This document shows, in pieces, positions 1-9,220 of a DNA stretch of 64,000 bases. This stretch comes from Maribacter zhoushanensis (GTDB lineage: Bacteria > Bacteroidota > Bacteroidia > Flavobacteriales > Flavobacteriaceae). Position numbers and translations under genes: made by a program. A model generated the notes under the pieces. The model had not been told where the DNA came from, searched no databases, and worked only from the letters and a program-made list of their open reading frames with translations. The stretch covers positions 62,001 to 126,000 of the forward strand of contig NZ_JARKMR010000006.1 of assembly GCF_029350975.1 (NCBI RefSeq), read 5' to 3'. Position 1 is the first letter of the stretch; the number at the start of each line of letters is the position of its first letter.

Positions 1-857
1 AATTTCATGACCCCGAACTTTATAAGTACAAAAAATCAAAGAATACGCGTATAGTAGATATGTCGGTCATTAGAAAGAAAGCATATTTAGATGCCTTTGT
101 CATGATAAGTAAGGACGAGGAAATACCTGTAAAAATGTTGTTGGATACCGGCAGTAGCGATGCGGTATGGTTATTTGAAGATGAAAGAATTCAATTACCG
201 GATAAACATTACCAAGATTTTTTAGGAAAAGGTCTTGCTGGTAATATTTATGGTAAGAGAACTAAAATCAATCATTTAAAGATTTCAGATTTTGTACTGA
301 GTGATGCTAAGGCTGCCTTTCCTGATATGGAGACGTTTACAACAATTTCAGATTTTGGAGGTAGAAACGGTAGTTTAGGTGGTGAGGTTATAAAACGTTT
401 TAATGCGGTGTTCGATTATAAGAATGAAAAATTAATCTTGACTAAGAATGCCAATTTCAGTAAAATGTTTCAATACAATGTTAGTGGTATTGATTTACAA
501 CATGCCGGTATGCGCTATGTGTCAGAACGAATTACAAATTCAAACGGAGTAGTAAATAGCGATGCTAAGACCTATGGGGATGTGCAGATTATTCTTCACG
601 GGGCAACAAGGTTAAGCTTGGTGCCAGAGATTATAGTTTCGGGAATACGCCAGGGGAGTCCCGCACATTCGGCAGGGTTAAGAGAAGGTGATGTCATCTT
701 GGCGGTAAACGGTAGGCGCATCCACCGATATAAATTACAAGAGATTATGCATATGCTCAATGTCAAAAAAGATAAAAAAATTAAGGTACTTGTAGAAAGG
801 TATGATAGTGACCTACTCTTTAGTTTTGAGTTAAAACCTTTATTTGACGAACAATAA
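1..857 (+). CDS. Retropepsin-like aspartyl protease with C-terminal PDZ domain (5' partial)
   Basis: The reading frame is open from the left edge (first full codon at base 3), so the N-terminus lies outside the window; the ATG at 60 is probably internal. A clan AA aspartyl protease motif, LLDTGSS, is encoded around 138-158, with the catalytic Asp codon at 144. The last third (about 590-800) reads as a PDZ domain, with GSPAHSAGLREGD followed by ILAVNGRRI. Bacteroidota proteins of this kind usually carry two retropepsin-like halves plus a PDZ; only the second half is visible here. The protein is probably envelope-located, but the signal peptide would be upstream. Its substrate is unknown. A hairpin terminator shared with the convergent DUF1573 gene follows the stop codon. 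Confidence 0.85.
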   Translation, partial: FHDPELYKYKKSKNTRIVDMSVIRKKAYLDAFVMISKDEEIPVKMLLDTGSSDAVWLFEDERIQLPDKHYQDFLGKGLAGNIYGKRTKINHLKISDFVLSDAKAAFPDMETFTTISDFGGRNGSLGGEVIKRFNAVFDYKNEKLILTKNANFSKMFQYNVSGIDLQHAGMRYVSERITNSNGVVNSDAKTYGDVQIILHGATRLSLVPEIIVSGIRQGSPAHSAGLREGDVILAVNGRRIHRYKLQEIMHMLNVKKDKKIKVLVERYDSDLLFSFELKPLFDEQ

Positions 858-866
858 AGCACAAAA

Positions 867-900
867 AAATGCCCAACTTCTCAGTTGGGCATTTAGTTTT
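867..900. terminator. Bidirectional Rho-independent terminator
   Basis: A perfect 12-bp stem (867-878 with 883-894) closes a TCTC loop, with A-rich sequence on one side and T-rich on the other. It lies between the convergent protease and DUF1573 genes, so it can end transcripts from both strands. Confidence 0.85.
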
Positions 901-912
901 CTAAAAGTTCTT

Positions 913-1305
913 TTATTTGGTACCGGTAGCAGCTTGAACTTCTCCTTTTATTTTTAAAACTTTTGTAGGAGTGTCAGCGTTAGAAATAACCGTAATTGCT
1001 TTACGGATAGGACCAACTCTATTGGTATCATATTTCACTTGAATTTCACCTGTTTTACCTGGTAAAATTGGGTCTTCTGGTTTTTTTGGAATTGTACAGC
1101 CACAACTAGAACTTACTTTACTTACAATAAGTGGAGCAGTACCGGTGTTTGTAAATTCAAAAACTCTTACTCCGTCTGATCCTTTAGCGATTTCTCCGTA
1201 ATCAACGGTTTCAGATTTAAACTCTATTTTGGCAGCTGCATCTTGTGCAGTTAAACTAAAACCTAGTAAGCCAACAAATAATACAAGTACTATTTTTTTC
1301 ATCAT
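913..1305 (-). CDS. DUF1573 domain-containing secreted protein
   Basis: A 130-residue protein with a signal peptide (about residues 1-20, ending near LTAQ) and a single Ig-like DUF1573 domain. The hallmark SSSCGCT (Cys68 and Cys70) follows the conserved phrase FEFTNTGTAPLIV. DUF1573 domains are very common exported proteins in Bacteroidota and their biochemical role is not established. The gene stands alone, with its own promoter about 20 bases upstream and a bidirectional terminator downstream. Two adjacent Met codons begin the frame; the first is used here. Confidence 0.9.
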   Translation of the reverse strand: MMKKIVLVLFVGLLGFSLTAQDAAAKIEFKSETVDYGEIAKGSDGVRVFEFTNTGTAPLIVSKVSSSCGCTIPKKPEDPILPGKTGEIQVKYDTNRVGPIRKAITVISNADTPTKVLKIKGEVQAATGTK

Positions 1306-1325
1306 TTATAATTTTGGGTGGATGT

Positions 1326-1356
1326 CAAAATTAAATCTTTTCAGATCAACCTCAAA
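1326..1356 (-). promoter_or_regulatory. Bacteroidota-type promoter of the DUF1573 gene
   Basis: On the minus strand a -33 TTTG (1356-1353) is followed after exactly 19 nt by a -7 TAATTTTG (1333-1326). This matches the TTTG/TAnnTTTG consensus of the Bacteroidota primary sigma factor. The start site would lie about 15 nt before the ATG at 1305. Confidence 0.65.
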
Positions 1357-1400
1357 ATCCTTTTGTTATACTCTAACGTTACTTATTTTTGTTTCGTATT

Positions 1401-1408
1401 TATCTTTG
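1401..1408 (+). promoter_or_regulatory. Candidate -7 element for valS
   Basis: TATCTTTG matches the TAnnTTTG consensus, but no clear TTTG sits 17-23 nt upstream. It would give a leader of about 90 nt for valS. Confidence 0.35.
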
Positions 1409-1500
1409 GGTGAAATTTAGCTGAAATGACCGTTAGAATGTCAGTTCGGCTTTAATTTTTAATAACCCAGTTTATTATTATTCAAAAACTGTTCCAAAAA

Positions 1501-4131
1501 ATGGAAATTCCTTCAAAATATAATCCGCAAGCCACAGAATCGCAATGGTATGATTACTGGATGAAAAACGGCTACTTTCACTCAGAACCAGATGAGAGAG
1601 AACCTTATAGTATTGTAATACCGCCGCCAAACGTAACCGGTATTTTGCATATGGGGCATATGTTGAACAATACCATACAAGATGTTTTAATAAGAAGAGC
1701 CCGCCTTTTAGGTAAGAATGCTTGTTGGGTACCAGGTACCGATCATGCCTCTATTGCTACAGAAGCAAAGGTCGTTGCCAAATTAAAAGAGCAAGGCATC
1801 AATAAAAATGACCTTACTAGAGATGAGTTTTTAAAACATGCCTGGGATTGGACAAATGAATATGGTGGTATCATTTTAGAGCAGTTGAAAAAACTGGGAT
1901 GTTCTTGTGATTGGGACCGTACTGCGTTCACCATGGATCAAGAGCGATATGATAGTGTAATAAAGGTATTTATTGATCTTTATAACAAAGGTTTAATTTA
2001 CCGTGGGTATAGAATGGTGAATTGGGATCCAGAAGCGCAGACAACTTTGTCAGATGAAGAAGTTATTTATGAGGAGAAACAAGGTCTTTTGTACTATTTG
2101 TCATATGCTATTGAAGGGTCAGATGAAAAGGTGACTATTGCAACCACAAGACCTGAAACTATATTAGGCGATACAGCAATATGTATAAACCCTAATGATG
2201 AAAGGTTTACCCATTTAAAAGGTAAGAAAGTAATTGTACCAATTTGCAATAGAGTAATACCTATAATTGAAGATGAGTATGTAGATGTTGAGTTTGGTAC
2301 AGGATGTTTAAAAGTAACGCCAGCTCATGATATAAATGATAAAGCGTTAGGAGAAAAACATAAGTTAGAAACTATTGACATATTTAATGATAATGCAACC
2401 TTAAATAGTTTTGGATTGCATTATGAGGGTAAAGATCGTTTCGTTGTAAGAAAAGAAATATCTAAAGAATTAGAAGATTTAGGTGTTTTGGTTAAAACCG
2501 AAACCCATATTAATAAAGTAGGTACTTCAGAAAGAACCAAGGCTGTCATTGAACCAAAGTTGTCAGATCAGTGGTTTCTGAAAATGGAAGATTTGGCAAA
2601 ACCTGCTTTAGAAGCGGTAATGGAAAGTGGCGATGTAAAATTGCATCCAAAGAAATTTGAAAATACGTACCGTCATTGGATGGAGAATGTTCGCGATTGG
2701 AATATTTCTAGACAATTATGGTGGGGTCAGCAAATACCGGCGTTTTACTTTGGTGACGGTCAAGAAGATTTTGTTGTAGCGGCTAACATAGCAGATGCAT
2801 TAAAACTTGCAAAAGAAAAATCGGGTAAATCAGATTTACAGGAAAGTGATTTACGACAAGATGCCGATGTGTTAGATACTTGGTTTTCGTCATGGTTATG
2901 GCCAATGAGTGTGTTTGGCGGTATTATGGAGCCAGATAATGAAGAGATAAACTATTATTACCCAACAAACGATTTAGTAACTGGTCCGGATATTTTATTT
3001 TTCTGGGTAGCAAGAATGATTGTTGCCGGTTATGAGTTTAGAGGAGAAAAACCTTTTGAAAATGTTTATTTCACCGGATTGGTGAGAGATAAGCAACGTA
3101 GAAAAATGTCAAAGTCATTGGGTAATTCACCTGATGCTTTAAAGTTGATAGAAGACTATGGTGCGGACGGTGTGCGAGTAGGTCTATTATTAAGCTCGGC
3201 TGCAGGTAATGATTTAATGTTCGATGAAGATCTTTGTCAGCAAGGAAAAAACTTTGCCAATAAAATCTGGAACGGTTTCCGATTGGTGAAAGGTTGGGAG
3301 ATTGCAGATATTCCTCAGCCAGAGGCTTCAAAGCTTGGTTTAGAGTGGTATGAGTCTAAGTTGAATAAAACATTATTAGAGATAGAGGATCATTTTAGCA
3401 AATTCCGTATTTCAGATGCTTTAATGTCTATATATAAATTGGTTTGGGATGATTATAGTTCTTCTTTATTGGAGATTATTAAGCCTGCGTATCAACAACC
3501 TATAGATAGAACTACCTTCAATAAGGTAATAGTGTTATTTGAGCAGAACCTTAAACTTTTGCATCCTTTCATGCCATTTTTGACAGAAGAAGTTTGGCAA
3601 CATATTGCAAAAAGAGATGAGACTGAAGCTTTGGTAATATCAAAATGGCCAACTGTAGGTAAAATTGACGAAGAGTTAATTGCTCAGTTCGATTTTGCAG
3701 CCGAAGTGATTTCTGGTGTTAGAACTATAAGAAAGAACAAGAATATTCCAATGAAAGAAGCTTTGGAATTATCAGTGTTAAATTCTGAAAATGCAAGTAA
3801 CCGTTGGGATGTCGTAATTGCTAAACTTACCAATGTATCTGAAATCAGTTACCTAGATGAACAGTTAGAAGGGGCATTGACTTTTAGGGTAAAGAGTAAT
3901 GAGTACTTTGTGCCAATGGAGGGTGCTATTGATGTAGAGGCAGAAATTGTTAAGATTAATGAAGAACTGAAATATACTAAAGGCTTTTTGATGTCTGTTC
4001 AAAAGAAACTTTCTAATGAACGATTTGTTAATAACGCTCCTGAAAAGGTTATAGCTATAGAACGTAAAAAGTTAGCGGATGCCGAAGCTAAAATAGAAAC
4101 GTTGGAAAAAAGTTTAGCTAGTTTAGGCTAA
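1501..4131 (+). CDS. valS: Valine--tRNA ligase
   Basis: Class Ia aminoacyl-tRNA synthetase that charges tRNA-Val. The length (876 residues) is normal for the bacterial enzyme. The HIGH-type signature is HMGH at residues 50-53 within [13 protein letters not shown], and the KMSKS loop is at 535-539. The editing (CP1) domain lies between them and contains the [10 protein letters not shown] motif. The last roughly 65 residues form the Lys/Glu-rich coiled-coil arm typical of ValRS. The start codon gives the conserved N-terminal phrase IPSKYNPQ. A 14-bp terminator follows, so it appears to be transcribed alone. Confidence 0.98.
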   Translation: MEIPSKYNPQATESQWYDYWMKNGYFHSEPDEREPYSIVIPPPNVTGILHMGHMLNNTIQDVLIRRARLLGKNACWVPGTDHASIATEAKVVAKLKEQGINKNDLTRDEFLKHAWDWTNEYGGIILEQLKKLGCSCDWDRTAFTMDQERYDSVIKVFIDLYNKGLIYRGYRMVNWDPEAQTTLSDEEVIYEEKQGLLYYLSYAIEGSDEKVTIATTRPETILGDTAICINPNDERFTHLKGKKVIVPICNRVIPIIEDEYVDVEFGTGCLKVTPAHDINDKALGEKHKLETIDIFNDNATLNSFGLHYEGKDRFVVRKEISKELEDLGVLVKTETHINKVGTSERTKAVIEPKLSDQWFLKMEDLAKPALEAVMESGDVKLHPKKFENTYRHWMENVRDWNISRQLWWGQQIPAFYFGDGQEDFVVAANIADALKLAKEKSGKSDLQESDLRQDADVLDTWFSSWLWPMSVFGGIMEPDNEEINYYYPTNDLVTGPDILFFWVARMIVAGYEFRGEKPFENVYFTGLVRDKQRRKMSKSLGNSPDALKLIEDYGADGVRVGLLLSSAAGNDLMFDEDLCQQGKNFANKIWNGFRLVKGWEIADIPQPEASKLGLEWYESKLNKTLLEIEDHFSKFRISDALMSIYKLVWDDYSSSLLEIIKPAYQQPIDRTTFNKVIVLFEQNLKLLHPFMPFLTEEVWQHIAKRDETEALVISKWPTVGKIDEELIAQFDFAAEVISGVRTIRKNKNIPMKEALELSVLNSENASNRWDVVIAKLTNVSEISYLDEQLEGALTFRVKSNEYFVPMEGAIDVEAEIVKINEELKYTKGFLMSVQKKLSNERFVNNAPEKVIAIERKKLADAEAKIETLEKSLASLG

Positions 4132-4152
4132 TACTTAATCTTATAATCAACG

Positions 4153-4190
4153 AAGCCTCATTTCTATTCAGTTAGAAATGAGGCTTTTTC
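4153..4190 (+). terminator. Rho-independent terminator of valS
   Basis: A perfect 14-bp stem (4153-4166 with 4173-4186) has a 6-nt loop and ends in a run of T. Confidence 0.85.
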
Positions 4191-4258
4191 TATTGTTAAA
4201 AGTATTTAGGTAGTCATGTTGTTTTCGTACTTTTAAATAGAACAAAAAAGCTAAGAAA

Positions 4259-5143
4259 ATGAAACCACTTAAAAAAGAAGATATTAAGCAAGAGGTATTT
4301 GATCTTTATGATGCCTATGCCCATAATAAATTAGAACGCAGAGACTTTGTGCAAAAATTATCTATGTATGCCGTTGGCGGTCTCACAGTGCCTTCTTTAA
4401 TGAGTTTTTTAATGCCAGATTATGAGAATACCTATTTGGTGGATAAAAACAATCCAGATTTAGATTCGGGTTTTATTACCTATAATTCTGAAAAAGGAGG
4501 TGGTGAAATAAAAGCTTTATTGTCCAAACCCAAATCTGCTGAAGTTAAATTACCTGGTATAGTGGTTGTGCATGAAAATAGAGGATTGAACCCTTATGTT
4601 GAAGATACAGCCAGAAGAGCTGCCTTGGCTGGTTTTATTACCATAGCACCAGATGCATTGAGTCCGTTAGGAGGTTATCCCGGTAATGATGATGAAGGTC
4701 GTGCAATGCAGAAAACGCGCGATAGAAATGAAATGCTTGAAGATTTTATAGCAGCATTTGAGTATTTGAAAAATCACGAAGGTTGCAATGGTAAAATTGG
4801 TGTAGTAGGTTTTTGTTTCGGTGGATGGATTTCTAATATGATGGCAGTAAAAGTGCCTGATTTATCTGCAGCGGTACCATTTTATGGAGGGCAACCAACA
4901 GAAGATCTAGAAGATATTAATGCACCATTATTATTACAATATGCAGGTTTGGATGAACGTGTAAATGCGGGATGGCCGGCATATGAAAAAGCATTGAATG
5001 AATTAGGGAAAGAGAATGTAGCTTATTTCTATGACAATGTAAATCACGGCTTTCATAACACGTCTACGCCTAGATATGATGAGCCAGCGGCAGAATTGGC
5101 CTGGTCACGTACTATAGATTTTTTCAAAGAAAAATTGGTATAA
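4259..5143 (+). CDS. Dienelactone hydrolase family protein
   Basis: An alpha/beta hydrolase of 294 residues. The nucleophile elbow GFCFGG places the catalytic Cys at residue 186; Asp232 and His263 (in NHGFHN) complete the Cys-Asp-His triad of the dienelactone hydrolase family. The family hydrolyses cyclic enol-lactones and related esters, but in Bacteroidota the substrate is usually unknown and there is no aromatic-degradation operon here. The N-terminal 55 residues are unusual: a charged stretch leads into ERRDFVQKLS and then a hydrophobic segment, which resembles a twin-arginine export signal set about 25 residues inward. Export by Tat is inferred, not shown. Confidence 0.85.
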   Translation: MKPLKKEDIKQEVFDLYDAYAHNKLERRDFVQKLSMYAVGGLTVPSLMSFLMPDYENTYLVDKNNPDLDSGFITYNSEKGGGEIKALLSKPKSAEVKLPGIVVVHENRGLNPYVEDTARRAALAGFITIAPDALSPLGGYPGNDDEGRAMQKTRDRNEMLEDFIAAFEYLKNHEGCNGKIGVVGFCFGGWISNMMAVKVPDLSAAVPFYGGQPTEDLEDINAPLLLQYAGLDERVNAGWPAYEKALNELGKENVAYFYDNVNHGFHNTSTPRYDEPAAELAWSRTIDFFKEKLV

Positions 5144-5212
5144 AGAATTGAATTTAAGTACTTATGAATGTGCTTGTTTTGGTGAAGTTTCTGATTTAGA
5201 GCTAGTAATCAA

Positions 5213-5254
5213 TTTGTTTGAGTTAAGCTAACACGGCTAATCCCTTTAGTTTTG
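5213..5254 (+). promoter_or_regulatory. Candidate promoter of the small membrane protein gene
   Basis: A -7 TAGTTTTG is at 5247-5254. The nearest upstream TTTG copies (5213-5216 and 5217-5220) lie 26 nt or more away, longer than the usual 17-23 nt, so only the -7 element is well supported. The leader would be about 25 nt. Confidence 0.35.
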
Positions 5255-5271
5255 TAGTATAAACAATCTAA

Positions 5272-5451
<180 letters not shown>

Positions 5452-5491
5452 GTAAAATTTCACAAACCAATTTTATCAAAAAAAATAAACG

Positions 5492-5520
5492 AACCCTTGA
5501 TTAATTTCAAGGGTTTTTTT
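5492..5520 (+). terminator. Rho-independent terminator
   Basis: A 9-bp stem (5492-5500 with 5507-5515) with a 6-nt loop is followed by seven T. It ends the small membrane protein transcript. Confidence 0.8.
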
Positions 5521-5545
5521 ATGCTTAAATGGTATCTTTAAGACT

Positions 5546-6310
5546 ATGATTAGACCTTACGTACTTGCCGAAACAAATTGGGAACACCTGAAAGATGAAC
5601 AAATAGAATTGGCAATTTTGCCTTGGGGAGCCACAGAGGCGCATAATTATCATTTGCCATATGGTACCGATAATTACCAAGTACAAAGTATGGCCGAGTC
5701 AGCTGCTGGTGTTTCTTGGCAGAAAGGAAAGAAGGTAATTGTATTGCCTACCATACCTTTTGGTGTAAATACCGGTCAGAGCGATATTTATTTAGATATG
5801 AATCTAAATCCGTCTACTCAATTAGCTATTTTAAAAGATTTGGTGACAGTATTAGATAGGCAAGGCATAAAGAAATTACTGTTGTTCAATGGTCACGGCG
5901 GAAATAATTTTAAGCCTATTATAAGGGAGTTAGGTTTGTTGTTCCCAGATATGTTCATCAGTTTTTGTTTCTTTCCACCAATGTTCGATAAATCTAAATA
6001 TTTTAAAGAAGAAGGTGATCATGCCGATGAAATGGAAACTAGCTTAATGCTTTATTTAAGACCTGATTTAGTATTGCCCAAGGAAAAATGGGGTAGTGGT
6101 AGTGCTAAGAAATTTAAAATAAACGCTTACAATGAAGGTTGGGCGTGGGCAGAAAGACAGTGGTCTAAGGTTAGTAGTGATACGGGTATTGGTAATCCAG
6201 AATTTGCTACTACTGAAAAAGGAGAGCGTTTCTTTAAAGATGTTTGTGCAAAATTAGATGATTTGTTTTGCTCCCTTTGCGACGCCGATTTAGACGATCT
6301 TTATCATTAA
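5546..6310 (+). CDS. Creatininase family protein
   Basis: A 254-residue protein of the creatininase/creatinine amidohydrolase superfamily of metal-dependent amidohydrolases. Metal-ligand motifs are visible: Glu31, His33 and His36 in the stretch leading to LPYGTD (Asp42), and NGHGGNN at residues 115-121. A further acidic/His stretch, GDHADEMETS, is typical of the family. Actual creatininase activity is not implied: close families include mycofactocin MftE and the FAPy deformylase ArfB, and no neighbour points to a substrate. The stop codon overlaps by 4 bases the stop of the convergent DoxX gene. Confidence 0.85.
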   Translation: MIRPYVLAETNWEHLKDEQIELAILPWGATEAHNYHLPYGTDNYQVQSMAESAAGVSWQKGKKVIVLPTIPFGVNTGQSDIYLDMNLNPSTQLAILKDLVTVLDRQGIKKLLLFNGHGGNNFKPIIRELGLLFPDMFISFCFFPPMFDKSKYFKEEGDHADEMETSLMLYLRPDLVLPKEKWGSGSAKKFKINAYNEGWAWAERQWSKVSSDTGIGNPEFATTEKGERFFKDVCAKLDDLFCSLCDADLDDLYH

Positions 6311-6777
6311 TTTTTCACAACTATTAAATGTTCTGCAGTAGATTCTTTCATCGCAGAACGTTTTAGATGAATGTCCAAATCAATTTTTAAGGAAAAGAGG
6401 GCGCTTAGAATAATAATGTTTTTAAATATGTATTGTCCTGCTAGAGTAAAAACCAATTCACCTTTGCCAAAGATTTCTTCAGGCATTAAAAATAGAGGCG
6501 TAAACGTAAATAGAATATGAATTATAGCTATGCTGATGATAATTCTAGGTTTCCAGTTAAGTAGAAGAAAAATACCTATAAGCGTTTCGCCCACTGCTAA
6601 TAATAGTAATCCCCATTGAGAAGGTAGTATTCCTAATGTTAATATGCCAATGGTGTTTTTTGCTAAATCTTCTGCCGGGCTCAAATGTGGTATAAACTTT
6701 ATGAATCCAAAAATTAAATAGACAATGCCAATAGAGATTCGAAGAATATTGGACTTTAATTTTTCTAATCTTTTCAT
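6307..6777 (-). CDS. DoxX-like membrane protein
   Basis: A 156-residue protein with four predicted transmembrane segments. The N-terminal phrase RISIGIVYLIFGFIKFIP matches the first helix of DoxX/DoxD-like small membrane proteins. Members are linked to thiosulfate:quinone oxidoreductase in some archaea and to redox stress in some bacteria, but most bacterial copies are uncharacterised. It ends tail to tail with the creatininase-family gene, and 74 bases separate it from the acyl-CoA-binding protein gene upstream, so it may be read through from that operon. Confidence 0.7.
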   Translation of the reverse strand: MKRLEKLKSNILRISIGIVYLIFGFIKFIPHLSPAEDLAKNTIGILTLGILPSQWGLLLLAVGETLIGIFLLLNWKPRIIISIAIIHILFTFTPLFLMPEEIFGKGELVFTLAGQYIFKNIIILSALFSLKIDLDIHLKRSAMKESTAEHLIVVKN

Positions 6778-6851
6778 TGAATGTTAGTCAATTGTTTAAG
6801 AATCATTTTAGACCATACAAAGACAGTACTAGCTAAACTAAGTATTACTAG

Positions 6852-7109
6852 TTAATTAGTATTTAATTCTTTGTTGGCTAAATCAATGTAAGATTGCATG
6901 GCTTTTTTCTTGCTCATGTTCTTTGCCTGAATTAGTGCATTTGCTTTAAAAGCATTAATTAATGGAGTTTTACTGCCAGGATTGTCAAAATTAGCATTTG
7001 CAATCTTATAGTATGCATATAGTTTTAAAAGTATATCTGCCGGTATTGGTTCAGTATAGTTATTGACCAAAGTAACGATCTCCTCAAATTCAATACGTAA
7101 TTTCTTCAT
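6852..7109 (-). CDS. Acyl-CoA-binding protein (ACBP fold)
   Basis: A small helical protein of 85 residues from MKKLRIEF. The phrase LLKLYAYYKIAN and the later MSKKKAMQSYIDL are the two best-known signatures of the acyl-CoA-binding protein family, which binds long-chain acyl-CoA esters in the cytosol. The frame also has an ATG at 7127, but that adds LTQTK with a deeper overlap into psd; the ATG at 7109 still overlaps the end of psd by 20 bases and is preferred. As the last gene after cdsA and psd, a role in supplying or buffering acyl-CoA for lipid synthesis is inferred. ACBPs are mainly eukaryotic, with scattered bacterial members. Confidence 0.85.
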   Translation of the reverse strand: MKKLRIEFEEIVTLVNNYTEPIPADILLKLYAYYKIANANFDNPGSKTPLINAFKANALIQAKNMSKKKAMQSYIDLANKELNTN

Positions 7110-7773
7110 TTTCGTTTGGGTCAACAAAAGTAGCTATACAAGTCTCATTACCTTTAACCTTTTGGTTTAGCTTTACATTAATTTGGCAATCTAAAGGTAA
7201 AAACAAATCGACTCTAGAGCCAAATTTTATAAATCCTGCATCATCTCCCTGTTGTACGCTTTCTCCTTTTTCGGCATAATTTACAATTCGTCTGGCAAGT
7301 GCACCAGCTATTTGTCTGTATAGGATTTCGCCAAACTTAGGGGTTTTTATAACTACAGTGGTTCTTTCGTTTTCTTCACTTGATTTTGGGTGCCAGGCAA
7401 CTAAGAATTTACCAGGGTGATATTTGGAAAAAGTAATTAAACCACTAGCGGGATATCTAGTTACGTGAACATTGACCGGTGACATAAAAATAGAAACCTG
7501 TCTTCTTTTTTCATTAAAATATTCTTTCTCTAAAACTTCTTCTATAACTACAACTTTCCCATCTACAGGTGAAAGAATTTCATTGAAATCCTTTCTTGCC
7601 AATCTCTTTGGATTTCTAAAGAATTGCAAAATTATAATGAGTAAAATTAGACCAAGAATTTGTATAGCTAATTTTAGCCATGCTATGTCAATAAAGTAGT
7701 GGGCCAAGATTATACTTGAACCTATAATCAAAAAAGAAAACAATATTATTTTTTGTCCCTCTCTATGAAACAT
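7090..7773 (-). CDS. psd: Phosphatidylserine decarboxylase family protein
   Basis: Makes phosphatidylethanolamine from phosphatidylserine. This is the short form (227 residues) with two N-terminal membrane segments (about 9-27 and 31-50). The self-cleavage site that generates the pyruvoyl group is Gly185-Ser186 in FIKFGSRVDLF. Other conserved stretches are SPVDGKV and SIFMSPVNVHVTRYP. Its start overlaps the end of cdsA by 11 bases and its end overlaps the ACBP gene, consistent with translational coupling within one operon. No phosphatidylserine synthase gene is visible in the window. Confidence 0.93.
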   Translation of the reverse strand: MFHREGQKIILFSFLIIGSSIILAHYFIDIAWLKLAIQILGLILLIIILQFFRNPKRLARKDFNEILSPVDGKVVVIEEVLEKEYFNEKRRQVSIFMSPVNVHVTRYPASGLITFSKYHPGKFLVAWHPKSSEENERTTVVIKTPKFGEILYRQIAGALARRIVNYAEKGESVQQGDDAGFIKFGSRVDLFLPLDCQINVKLNQKVKGNETCIATFVDPNENEEITY

Positions 7774-8566
7774 AACTGAATATATTTAAAGTTAAATAAG
7801 CAAATGGTGCGGCAAAGACCAAGCTGTCCAAGCGATCTAACATACCGCCGTGGCCAGGCAATATAGCCCCACTGTCCTTTACGCCTGCAGCTCTTTTAAA
7901 TTTAGATTCTATTAAATCTCCTAAACTACCGGCTACTACAATAACTGTTGCAAGAATCATCCATTGAACAGGACTGATAAGAGCTTCAAAAGTAGCCATT
8001 AAATAAGCTGCCGCTAGTGCAAATATAAAACCTCCTAAAGTACCTTCAATGGTTTTTTTAGGAGAAACTGAAGGAAAAAGTTTAGTTCTACCAATACTCT
8101 TACCTACTAGGTATGCAAATGAGTCGTTTACCCATATTAAAATAAAAATACCCATAATCAATAGTTTCGCAAAAGCATCATTCTTGTAGGGTATCATTGT
8201 GAGAAAAATACAGCCTCCGCCTATATAAAAAAGACCAATTAGGAATTTTAAAGTCGTATTAAGTTTTAAAGGTTTTTTAGCAAAAAGATTGTACAACAGA
8301 TAAATATCTACAGCTATGGTAATTACCATAAGAATGGTAATGATCTGTTGATCTTTGACTAAATAGATATAAACCCACCATAACGCTAAATAGGCAGCGA
8401 AAATATGGTATCCTTTTAAATGTACTAGTTTTTTGTACTCATATAAACAAGCCAAACCAAAGGTCATAAATAAAAAATCAAAAGCATCAGAACTTAAAAA
8501 GACTGCTGACAATAATAAGATTATGTACACAGCCCCTGTTAGTGACCTTCTTAGAATTTCTTTCAT
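7763..8566 (-). CDS. cdsA: Phosphatidate cytidylyltransferase (CDP-diglyceride synthase)
   Basis: Integral membrane enzyme that makes CDP-diacylglycerol from phosphatidate and CTP, the precursor of phosphatidylserine and phosphatidylglycerol. The C-terminal family signature is present: GDLIESKFKR, then GVKDSG, then LPGHGGMLDRLDS. About seven to eight hydrophobic helices precede it. I place the start at 8566 (MKEILRRSLTG), one base after the LUD gene stop. The frame also has an ATG at 8617, but its extension runs inside the LUD gene and is not family-like. 267 residues is a typical length. Confidence 0.93.
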   Translation of the reverse strand: MKEILRRSLTGAVYIILLLSAVFLSSDAFDFLFMTFGLACLYEYKKLVHLKGYHIFAAYLALWWVYIYLVKDQQIITILMVITIAVDIYLLYNLFAKKPLKLNTTLKFLIGLFYIGGGCIFLTMIPYKNDAFAKLLIMGIFILIWVNDSFAYLVGKSIGRTKLFPSVSPKKTIEGTLGGFIFALAAAYLMATFEALISPVQWMILATVIVVAGSLGDLIESKFKRAAGVKDSGAILPGHGGMLDRLDSLVFAAPFAYLTLNIFSYVS

Positions 8567-8567
8567 A

Positions 8568-9179
8568 CTATAAATCTTCCAGAAGTAAAAGATAAAGATT
8601 TTTAGTACTACTACCATATGTTAGAAAATCATCTGAGTTTTCCGCGGTAGCTTTAAAGTGCTTTAATGTAGTTATATTGGCCGGAATTTTTTGACCGTAT
8701 TTTTTCTTGATAGTTTTTAAACCTTCTCCTATAGATTCAATTAGTTGGCTTGTAGTGGCAAATACTACAACATTGCTAGGTAGTTCATTAACCTTTTTTT
8801 CTAAAAGTTGATTAGAACACACTAAAATACTTCCATTTTGGGCAATGAGATGTTCGCAAGTAGTAAAGAATACTTCGCTGTTACGCGCATTATCTGTAAA
8901 CGTAATTGATTCTTTTGAAAATTTTTGGGCTAGCCTTTCATTGAGAACAAAGAAAGGCTCACTTTCCCAATTATTTTCTGTAACAATATTTCTAATTGCT
9001 TTTGAAACTTCTGCATCAGAATCGCAATAAATAAATTTACCTCCATTTTGTTTAAAATGAATTGTAAATTTTTCATCAACAGGAATATTTAAATCAGGCA
9101 TATGATCGCCGCGCGTTTCCGCGGTTTCTTTCGAAACCTTCTTCTTGCCACCACCAAATAAAATATCTAAAAACCCCAT
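8568..9179 (-). CDS. LUD domain-containing protein (LutC/YkgG-like)
   Basis: A 203-residue protein whose central and C-terminal parts fit the LUD/LutC family: alternating beta/alpha segments such as EVFFTTCEHLIAQNGSILV and NVVVFATTSQLIESIGEGL. LutC works with LutA and LutB in lactate utilisation in Bacillus, but no lutA or lutB is present here. In this neighbourhood the gene sits between ftsH and cdsA, so a different, membrane- or proteolysis-related role is possible. The N-terminus has a Gly/Lys-rich stretch (FGGGKKK). The function is unresolved. Confidence 0.75.
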   Translation of the reverse strand: MGFLDILFGGGKKKVSKETAETRGDHMPDLNIPVDEKFTIHFKQNGGKFIYCDSDAEVSKAIRNIVTENNWESEPFFVLNERLAQKFSKESITFTDNARNSEVFFTTCEHLIAQNGSILVCSNQLLEKKVNELPSNVVVFATTSQLIESIGEGLKTIKKKYGQKIPANITTLKHFKATAENSDDFLTYGSSTKNLYLLLLEDL

Positions 9180-9220
9180 TTATGTTGTTGAAATAATTGC
9201 TAATCTAAAGTACTGCAATA

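Noticed and set aside
1306-1500. A T-box or Val leader peptide in front of valS.
   Set aside because: No T-box core sequence, no Val-rich short ORF and no terminator are visible; T-boxes are not expected in this phylum.
8567-8617. The longer cdsA reading from 8617.
   Set aside because: The added 17 residues lie within the LUD gene and the family N-terminus begins at the ATG at 8566.
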